A DNA stretch of 64,000 nucleotides from Hydractinia symbiolongicarpus (lineage: Eukaryota; Cnidaria; Hydrozoa; Anthoathecata; Hydractiniidae): positions 19,530,001-19,594,000 of the forward strand of contig NC_079878.1 in NCBI RefSeq assembly GCF_029227915.1, given 5' to 3'. A model generated the notes under the pieces. It made no database searches. It was not told where the DNA came from and was given only the letters and a program-made list of their open reading frames with translations. The translations under genes were made by a program, and so were the position numbers. Shown piece after piece: positions 57,168 to 64,000 of this stretch (its first letter is position 1; each line of letters opens with the position of its first letter).

Positions 57168-59137
57168 TTAAAGTGGGTCAAGAATTTTCTGGCTCTAATC
57201 AGAACAAACTTGACAATACAGATCTTAAAGAGAACAAGGATGTAGGTGATCATCAATCAGAAGTAGTGATTGATTTAGAGGTTGAAGAGTCAAATGCTAC
57301 ACCTGTGCAACAAGAACAACGTAACAGAAGTGAACATGAGGAAAATGTTTCAGATGTACCAGAAGCAGAAATGAATTTGGAAGGAGAACAACAGGTGTCT
57401 GTTCGAAAAGAGCATGATTTTCCCAAAGTTAACGACCATGTTGAAGTGAAAATGAAAGATGTACCAGAATGGTTTTCAGCAAAAGTGATAAGTAGAGGTG
57501 GAAAAGCTACAGGGAAGTACAGTAGTTGGTACAACATAAGGAAAGAAGGTACAAATGATGAAATGTGCCTAGATTTTAAGGATGTTGAAGATTGGAAAAA
57601 AGTTGAAAGTGTCAATGTAGTTATTCTTCCAGAACACGTACATGATACTGTAGAGGCAGTTAAAGCAAAACAGAAGGAATTAGACAACTGGAAATTGTTT
57701 GATGTTGTTCGACAGGTTCCGGATGATAAACAAAGTAAGATATCAACAAGATGGATTATCACTGAAAAAGAAGTGGATTCCTCTAAAGTTGTTAAGGCAC
57801 GTCTTGTTGTTAGAGGATTTGAGGAAGAGCACAAACTGCAACGTGACTCACCAACCGCAGCTAAAGACACTCTTCGTATGTTTTTTGGAATAGCAGCCTG
57901 CAAGAATTGGAATTGTGTGGCATTAGATGTAAAGTCTGCATTTCTGCAAGGTCACACTATTGATCGTGATGTTTATGTTACACCACCCAAAGAAGCAAAT
58001 GTTCCAGATGGATTCACATGGAAGCTTGTTAAAGTCGTTTATGGCTTAAACGATGCTCCAAGAAATTGGTATTTCAGTGTACGTCAGACCTTATTAAAGC
58101 TGAAGGCAGAGCAGTCCACAGTAGATAAAGCACTTTTCTACTGGAAAGATACAGATAACAATCTGTGTGGCATCTTTATAATGCATGTAGATGATTTTGT
58201 ACTTGCAGGAAATAAAATTTTTGAAGCATCTATTATGTCACAGTTGATTAAGACCTATAAGGTTGGTAAGATAGAAGAGACCAACTTTAAATACATTGGG
58301 ATAAACATTTCTCAAGATGGTGGAAATATAACTATGGATCAAAAGCAGTATGTTGAATGCATTCAGGAAATACAGATTTCAAACAAACGATCCACTAGAA
58401 AGCGTGATGAACTCAATGATGACGAATTACATGAACTTAGATCTGCAATAGGACAATTGAACTGGATAGCTACTCAAACTAGCCCAGATTTGGCTTTCGA
58501 TGTGCTGGAATTAAGTGTTTCCATTAAAAACGCAAGAGTAGAGCATCTTTTGGTGGCTAACAAGGTTATAAAGAAAATGAAAGCCACTAACAATGTGTGC
58601 TTAATCTTTCCAAATATGCCAAAGTATGAATTGTGGAAGTTGGTAGTCTTTTCAGATGCGTCATATGCAAACTTACCAGATGGCGTCTCCAGTGCTGGCG
58701 GTAGTATAGTGATTGTCGTTGCGGAGGGTGGGAAATGTTTCCCAATTTCTTGGTGTTCAAAGAAGATCAAGAGGGTTGTTAAGAGTACAATTGCTGCTGA
58801 AGCCTTATCCTTAGTTAATGGTATTGATAATGCATACTACATAGGCTGTTTAATGTCACAGATTTTGTTTTCACAGAGAACAAATGAGAATTGTATTCCC
58901 ATAACAGCTTATATTGATAATAAATCTTTGTATGAAAATATTCATGCTACTACTCTGGTGTCAGAAAAACGTCTTAGAATCGATATAGCAGCTATTCAAC
59001 AAATGGTCAATGAAGGAAAAGTTTCTGTTCGATGGGTACCTGCATCATTACAATTGTCAGATGGAATGACCAAGCGAGGAGCATCCTTGCAGCGGTTGAT
59101 GAATGTTTTAACGAATGGGAAGATTACGTTTGATTGA
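57137..59137 (+). CDS. copia reverse transcriptase-RNase H frame (666 codons)
   Basis: Continues the polyprotein after the frame break at about 57118; the ATG at 57137 is internal, not a real start. An acidic linker leads into copia RT (WIITEKE, KARLVVRGFEEE, ALDVKSAFLQG, VVYGLNDAPRNWY and a catalytic IMHVDDFVLAG near residue 350). RNase H follows (VFSDASYANLPDG near residue 504, AAEALSLVNG, YIDNKSLYENIHATT) and the end has RWVPASLQLSDGMTK. All catalytic blocks look intact, fitting the identical LTRs. If the T-run shift is real rather than a sequencing error or programmed frameshift, this copy is non-autonomous. Confidence 0.92.
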   Translation: MYVRVPPCRLVKVGQEFSGSNQNKLDNTDLKENKDVGDHQSEVVIDLEVEESNATPVQQEQRNRSEHEENVSDVPEAEMNLEGEQQVSVRKEHDFPKVNDHVEVKMKDVPEWFSAKVISRGGKATGKYSSWYNIRKEGTNDEMCLDFKDVEDWKKVESVNVVILPEHVHDTVEAVKAKQKELDNWKLFDVVRQVPDDKQSKISTRWIITEKEVDSSKVVKARLVVRGFEEEHKLQRDSPTAAKDTLRMFFGIAACKNWNCVALDVKSAFLQGHTIDRDVYVTPPKEANVPDGFTWKLVKVVYGLNDAPRNWYFSVRQTLLKLKAEQSTVDKALFYWKDTDNNLCGIFIMHVDDFVLAGNKIFEASIMSQLIKTYKVGKIEETNFKYIGINISQDGGNITMDQKQYVECIQEIQISNKRSTRKRDELNDDELHELRSAIGQLNWIATQTSPDLAFDVLELSVSIKNARVEHLLVANKVIKKMKATNNVCLIFPNMPKYELWKLVVFSDASYANLPDGVSSAGGSIVIVVAEGGKCFPISWCSKKIKRVVKSTIAAEALSLVNGIDNAYYIGCLMSQILFSQRTNENCIPITAYIDNKSLYENIHATTLVSEKRLRIDIAAIQQMVNEGKVSVRWVPASLQLSDGMTKRGASLQRLMNVLTNGKITFD

Positions 59138-59318
59138 TTACATTATGAGCAAGTTGTTGTAGCCCCTAGGAAGATGATATGTCAGGGACAATAATTCTTG
59201 TTGTTGAACGAATCAAAAAAGAAAACAAAACAAAACTACATTCTTTTATTTTTAAACATTTCATTTTGTTCAGAAGACAGTTATTGCAGAATGCTATCTC
59301 TCTTAAAAGATGGGAGAA

Positions 59319-59427
59319 TGTTTAAGATTGTTTACTATGTTTACTACTGTTATATTTTAGATTAGTTTTTAATTGTGTTGTATGACTGGGGGTTTTATCT
59401 ATCTCAGTAAATAAATTGAAGTTAACA
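59319..59427 (+). repeat. copia 3' LTR, 109 bp
   Basis: Same sequence as 54715-54823, preceded by the polypurine tract at 59305-59318 and followed by the ACAAC target duplication. Confidence 0.95.
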
Positions 59428-59500
59428 ACAACAAGAATTGCTGAGTGCAGACGGTGTTTACGTCAGATACAAAGTAGTGCACAGATTCCTGAAACCGATG

Positions 59501-60758
59501 TTACATGGGAAGAAGAAAATGATAAATAATATAAAATATGAATATAAATATGTCTCCACATCCGTACTCATCGTCTGTTTCATTATCTCCGTTGGAAATT
59601 ATATCGTCTTCAATATCTTTGTGATTCAAGATACTTATGTTGGAAGATGTGTTGTTTGCTGTGTCCGGATTCGTTGAGTTCGTTAAGTGTGACAAACCAA
59701 GCATATACATAAGATCATCTTGAAAAGAAAAAGAAAGTTATATTCAATTTGTACAAAGCTTCAGCTGCTCCTAAAAAGTTTTATCACATTTCTTACCTCC
59801 GTTTCCAAATTGAAGCATACTATTCAATGGTCTGTTCAAAGGTGTGTGTGACGTATCTAGGAAATCTTCGTCATCGTCATCATTTTCGTTTTCAGATTCA
59901 TCAGACATCATCATAAAAGAATTGTCATTATTACAATATTCAATGCAGATCACCTACAAATCGTCTCCCAGTACTTTAAATAGTGTAAAGAAACAAACTC
60001 ACCGATATCATCTGTAAGATCGACCTGACAACTTGCATCTACATATGCTACAACTGAAACCCACTCTATTGTTTGTGTCTGGGCATCTACACTAGTGTGT
60101 TCACTCTGAGTTGCTGCGTTTTTTATTGTAATGTTGTTTTACTGTGTGGAACACTCCCGAGTTTGCGTTGTACTTTGACACCCTATATTATAGTATGGAG
60201 GCTTCTCGGATGATGTACAAGCAAAATCCATACTAAAATCCACCGTGTTTTCAACGGTATCATGTTCGATGGCTTTTTTGACAATCTAAAAGGTTGTAAA
60301 TATGTCAATTTTACACAGTCGTAAGGATCCTGGTGACAAGGTTAAAGGTTACGCTTGCAAACATACGCATACCTCTTTCGTTTGTTTCTCTTCAATTCTG
60401 CGTTTTGATGTTTCTCTTCCCTTTGATTTCTTTTTATGAGGAAATATAGAAGGGATTGACCTTGGTATCAAAATTCTCTTTTTTGGCCTGTCTTTATAAT
60501 AAAGATTATTTCGCATTGCCCAAGAACTGTCGAAACAACTACATCAATGATCAGAGCAAACATTGAAACATATTGGCAGTTCATCTTCTCTATTTACAGC
60601 CTTAATCCAAGCAGTTGCTAATTTTTGGTCTTTGGGCAATGTAAAAAAATTTTTCTCCACTCTCTTTTTTTCTTCCCCGGTATTATTTTTCGTTTGATTT
60701 TTTTCCCTTTCTATTTTTTTGTACTATTTGAACAATTTACTACACTGCAACAAGGCAT
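59501..60758 (-). pseudogene. Decayed THAP-domain gene
   Basis: THAP domains are C2CH zinc fingers that bind DNA and are shared by host genes and P-element-type transposases. The minus strand at 60758 starts MPCCSVVNCSNS, then (after a stop and a frame change) FTLPKDQKLATAWIKAVN, CFNVCSDH, CFDSSWAMRNNLYYKDRPK and IPSIFPHKKK. Exon 1 ends 60373 (GTATGC donor) and exon 2 is 60285-60003, with a Gln/Thr-rich part (DAQTQTIEWVS, DASCQVDL) and one in-frame stop. Exon 3 (59953-59797) and exon 4 (from 59718) are acidic (SDESENENDDDDEDFLD) with plausible splice sites. The exon 2-3 phases do not match. Stops, frame changes and phase conflict indicate a pseudogene. No transposase domain is seen, so host gene versus transposon origin is open. 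Confidence 0.65.
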
Positions 60759-62065
60759 TTTGATGTAATCGCGGAACGGAGGAAGCTCGAAAAGAAAGCG
60801 CACGAAGCAAATATCATTTATGTCTCGATTTAGGGCCTGTACAAACTAGCTAATACTTTAAAATGATATACACTACTTTTCATATCAGAGAGTGTTTGTC
60901 AGCTGTGTAGACAGAGCCGAAGAAAAAGTATGCGTTTGTTAATGTTCCGAAAATTTTACAATCCAGGGGGGGAGCAATGTAGTTGAATTAAAATATATTT
61001 CAAAGTTGAGTTTAAAAGTTCATGCATTCAGAACAGACATCACGCTTCTTGAATTCCAGGAGCTGTAACTACGTCAGTGGAAAAATATTGTTTTGAAAGT
61101 TAACGCGAAGAGAAGCATGCGTATTTTTATAAACAAGAAACAGATATTGTGAGAACAAGAAATACAACTTGGTCAAAGTAATATCATTTTCTTTTTAAAC
61201 AAGGTATTATAAATGTCTTTTTCACTTTTATACCAAGATGAATTTTTACCGGATAGTCCCTTTAAACATCTAAATTCTTTGTTTATGGGAAATTCCCTTC
61301 ATAAAAATATATACTTTATCGATCCATTGCTCCACAAGCATTAATGAGTAATATGAAACATGATAGATGGTGACATCAAAAATCTCCAAAAGGGACAAAA
61401 GTCCTGCGAGCTAGTAATGACAGTGAACACTTTGATTGGAATTATTTTGTAGGTAAGGTATTTTTCTTTTGTTATGGAGTAAAAAAAACATATTTCCCTT
61501 AAGCTAATAGTTTAATTTTTTGTCTCTTTCTGCATACACGATGATACACAATGTGCAATGATTGAGTGCACGACTATAGTTAGTAAGAAAGACTTTTACC
61601 TGTATTGCATATTGCTTGTCAGATTATTCAGATTTTATCCTTGGCAAACTTAACCGTAAAAATAGTGTTTCTCACAACTTTGGTCACTTCTCCTGCATAT
61701 GGAAATTGCTTTTTGTCTATTTTGATGTCATCTCGGTGTTCAGGGCTATCCTACTTATTTTTAGTGACGAGGTGGTGAGATGCCTCACCAATGCAGTTAG
61801 TATCACAACCAGCACAATTAAACTAACACATCAAAAGGGACACTAATTCATGCATCTTTAAACATCATTATACCTATGAGTCATGTTCCTCAGCTATAAT
61901 ATAGTAATTTAAGAATAATAGGAGCCCTGCATATCTAATGGGAAAAACTGTGCTTTTTTTTAACTGTTTGTTTTTCTCACCCTGTCCATATTCTTTGTAT
62001 TTTTAAACACATTTCTTCACCTCTCCTTTTTACATTGTAATTGTATATATATCATTGTAATTAAC
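60759..62065. other. Intergenic, no supported gene
   Basis: Upstream of the THAP relic. AT-rich; a 76-codon frame at 61616-61846 has no recognisable domain. Confidence 0.5.
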
Positions 62066-62069
62066 AAAT

Positions 62070-62413
62070 GTGACTGTCCAGGGGAATTTGATAACAAACA
62101 TTTAGCGTTAATTAGCGTTTAAAGCGCTAATATTAATACTTTAGTGCTAACAGTTAATGCTATAGCGTTAATAACGCTAATATAATATTTTATGACTTAA
62201 GGCTGTAAGGCTCTAATGGAGAATAATTTCGTGCTGGTGGATGAGCCATTTACATGTTAAGTCATATTAACAATGATAATTAACGCTATAGTGTTATCTC
62301 ATGTTAACGCTATAACGTTAAAGTGGGCTTTTTCTTTCTTTAAGTAGCGTTATGTTCTTCGTAGCGATATAACGTTAAAATTTGTTTGTTATCAAATTCC
62401 CCTGGACAGTCAC
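62070..62413. mobile_element. MITE, 344 bp, perfect 31-bp TIR, AGCGTTAA-rich interior
   Basis: The left end GTGACTGTCCAGGGGAATTT continues through GATAACAAACA (62070-62100) and is the exact reverse complement of 62383-62413. AAAT flanks both sides (62066-62069, 62414-62417), a possible 4-bp TSD. The interior repeats TAGCGTTAA/TTAACGCTA words about a dozen times in both orientations, so single strands could fold strongly. No coding capacity. Confidence 0.9.
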
Positions 62414-62417
62414 AAAT

Positions 62418-63036
62418 AGTAATTATCTTGGACAGTATTTGTGTCCATAAGATTGTCTAATGACACAGCAGAAACATGTTAAAAATTAAAAAGTAATTTA
62501 TGAGTGTTTTGAGATTCAGTTGTTTTGAAGTTAAAAAAGAAGTTTCAAGTTCTTACTCAAACCTCAACCTCAGCCCTTGGTGACTTGATTGCTTAAAGAT
62601 AAATTATATTGTGTTCGTTAAATTTAAGATGACTGTATGACTCTTAAAGCTTTCGTGCTTCTTGTTTAAATTCATTCACAAATATTGCAATTTGATTCCC
62701 AAATTGGGAACTGCTAATTGTAACCCTAGTCCAGTGCTACAATGTAGTTCAAGACAAAGAAATGTCAAAATTGATGACATGTCATCAGCTGCGATAAGTG
62801 ATTAATTAGCACAAAAACCGGTGCTACTTTATTTTGTAAGAGTTAGGTTTAGATTTCGGTGGTTGAACATTGGCTTTAGATCGGATTGATTAGTTTATTT
62901 ATTCTGAATATTTCACAGAAGGATAAAAACAATGCATTTTATTAGCAGTGTATTTAGAATGCCTGACTTAAGCTTGCAGTCTTTTGTAGGTTTTAACTTC
63001 CTCTTATTTGCAAAAAATTCTTTTGTTTTAATTCTA
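62418..63036. other. Intergenic / 5' UTR intron of the next gene
   Basis: No coding frame recognised. The right edge ends with an acceptor-like TTTTGTTTTAATTCTAG at 63036, which suggests this is at least partly an intron. Confidence 0.5.
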
Positions 63037-63056
63037 GGTGATAATATTAATGCACT

Positions 63057-64000
63057 ATGGACTTGCTTGAAAATGATTTGTATAATATTGAACAAGCTCT
63101 GAGTTCAACCAAGATATCGGGTACAAGGCGGCACCAATCATGCATCATTAAAGGTATACCTGATAAAACCACAGAGAAAGAGTTGTATGGACTGCTAACC
63201 CAACTAGTTCCTGGAATATCCATTAAGAGTGTACGAATACACAGGCCTGATCAACCAAAGCAGCTAAAGTCTGGGGAGGCTCATTATTGTTTGCAAGGAT
63301 TCACATATTTCCATAATGATGAGGACTGCAAGAAGGTGGTAAATTTTTTTCAAGATTACACAATGTCTAACATTGGGTTTGAGATCACTAATAAAGAACA
63401 AATATCTGGCCATATTTTCGTTCACTTTATGTACACTAAGGAAGGCTGTAATTTCTACTTGCAAAAAATGCTAAAACTGGGTAAACATGACATTATCAGT
63501 CTTCCAAAACGAGACTACACAGTATTTTTCTATCGAGTACCCATGGATGCTACAAAAAATGAACTGGTAACTTTTTTAAAGAAGGAAATTCCAAATATAT
63601 CTGGCGATATTAAAGATGTCAAATTTCTACAGGGTAGTGCTTTGTCGTACAAAAAAGCTCTTGTCACGTTGTCGTCAAACGAAGATCGTGAAATCATTAT
63701 TCATTTCTTTAAGTTTTACAACGAATGTGGCATTGGCTATCACTTGAGACCACACAATCCAGACTCACTTGGAATGTTTGCTTCCTATTACTTCTTGAAA
63801 GTTGATCCGGATAATAGTCGCAACAGAATTAAAAACCAAATTGCTTTGTATAATGTGCCAAAAGACACAACCTCTGATGAACTGGAAGAAGTTCTTGGTA
63901 AAGCCTGCTCCTTGCCCATGCAGTCGGTTTATAAGTGGAAGAAGAACTTTACAAATGATAAATACACTGTGTTGGTATCTTTCAAATCAGACGCTGAATG
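63057..64000 (+). CDS. Unrecognised protein with three RRM-like repeats (5' part, runs off window)
   Basis: A continuous frame of 314 codons from the ATG at 63057 reaches the window end without a stop. An acceptor-like site at 63036/63037 lies 20 bases upstream, so this is probably the first coding exon after a 5' UTR intron. Three stretches have RRM-like order, a beta strand with hydrophobic core then a helix: CIIKGIPDKTTEKELYGLL (~29-112), VFFYRVPMDATKNELVTFL (~153-232) and IALYNVPKDTTSDELEEVL (~260-end). A related half-unit may lie at 118-150 (HIFVHFMYTKEGCNFYL). The aromatic RNP1 and RNP2 residues of classical RRMs are only partly kept. No stops, frameshifts or transposon motifs are visible. 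I do not recognise the family; RNA binding is inference from fold pattern only. Confidence 0.7.
   Translation, partial: MDLLENDLYNIEQALSSTKISGTRRHQSCIIKGIPDKTTEKELYGLLTQLVPGISIKSVRIHRPDQPKQLKSGEAHYCLQGFTYFHNDEDCKKVVNFFQDYTMSNIGFEITNKEQISGHIFVHFMYTKEGCNFYLQKMLKLGKHDIISLPKRDYTVFFYRVPMDATKNELVTFLKKEIPNISGDIKDVKFLQGSALSYKKALVTLSSNEDREIIIHFFKFYNECGIGYHLRPHNPDSLGMFASYYFLKVDPDNSRNRIKNQIALYNVPKDTTSDELEEVLGKACSLPMQSVYKWKKNFTNDKYTVLVSFKSDAE

Larger units (their letters stand above)
54710..59432 (+). mobile_element. Young Ty1/copia LTR retrotransposon with ACAAC TSD
   Basis: The element spans 54715-59427 (4,713 bp), with 109-bp LTRs that appear identical by eye and ACAAC at 54710-54714 and 59428-59432. 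A primer-binding site (TGGTAGCAGAG, 54825-54835) matches the 3' end of initiator tRNA-Met. A purine tract (AAAAGATGGGAGAA) precedes the 3' LTR. gag-protease-integrase and RT-RNase H lie in two overlapping frames, in copia domain order (integrase before RT). Confidence 0.95.
54146..59530 (+). pseudogene. P2RX7-type C-terminal zinc-domain gene, frameshifted and split by a copia insertion
   Basis: The zinc domain of P2X7 receptor tails also occurs in many cnidarian and fish proteins lacking a channel. Here 54146-54480 reads VPPLETPPNKL, then NWCSCENCCLMPTETECLCC and IDHEDFRPVVLLKSAL. After an intron (acceptor CATAG at 54615), YRYAAYRQF and RLGKSVRRVIPSCGVLRIQ follow up to the copia insertion. 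Past 59432 the frame resumes with ELLSADGVYVRYK, as the domain requires. This matches the Cys-rich cluster, the HCAYR and LPSC motifs and the YSGFK-like end of human P2RX7. Apparent one-base frame changes near 54254 (A run) and 54643 (T run) suggest decay before the insertion. No channel domain is seen upstream. The end is uncertain; the frame stays open to 59677. Confidence 0.7.

Noticed and set aside
57253-57903. 216-codon minus-strand Ser/Thr-rich frame
   Set aside because: Antisense shadow of the copia RT frame.

Overview
This is eukaryotic, AT-rich animal DNA. Four conserved metazoan genes have GT-AG introns and consistent splice phases. They are surrounded by large non-coding stretches full of decayed retroelements, MITE-like elements and simple repeats. 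The repeat mix (CR1/Jockey-type LINEs, one with a PHD finger and a 2A-like motif, plus Penelope, BEL/Pao, Ty1/copia and THAP-associated sequence) suits a cnidarian, possibly a hydrozoan. That placement is inference, not proof.

Layout. 1-5 kb: two decayed LINE reverse transcriptases in opposite orientation and a 320-bp MITE. 5.4-16.8 kb (+): a nine-exon POMGNT1 gene whose first intron holds a BEL/Pao remnant and a LINE scrap, and whose second intron holds an old ~100-bp tandem array. 17-23 kb: no intact gene; a Penelope-like RT relic, a field of CTCCGTATA repeats, a possible DIRS scrap and a MITE. 23.3-24.8 kb (-): a two-exon HMG20 gene. 25-32 kb: gene-poor, repeat remnants. 32.1-34.0 kb (+): a two-exon SLC37A1/A2-type sugar-phosphate transporter. 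34-36.7 kb: a tRNA-like hairpin element. 36.7-46.5 kb (-): a nine-exon TMX1-like thioredoxin gene whose 6-kb first intron carries a SINE, a 173-bp (AAT)n tract and a LINE that looks like a twin-primed, inverted insertion. 46.6-54 kb: no gene; a TIR-like composite element carrying a 53-bp satellite. 54.1-60.8 kb: a decayed P2RX7-type zinc-domain gene cut by a young Ty1/copia element with identical 109-bp LTRs and ACAAC target duplications, facing a decayed THAP-domain gene. 62.07-62.41 kb: a MITE with perfect 31-bp TIRs. 63.06-64.0 kb (+): the start of an unrecognised protein with three RRM-like repeats, running off the window.

The four intact genes do not form one pathway. POMGNT1 (Golgi O-mannosyl glycan extension) and TMX1 (ER disulfide chemistry) both act in the secretory pathway, SLC37A1/A2 is a sugar-phosphate antiporter, and HMG20 is a chromatin protein. 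Exon boundaries were read by eye from splice signals, reading frame and recalled family sequences; no search was run.
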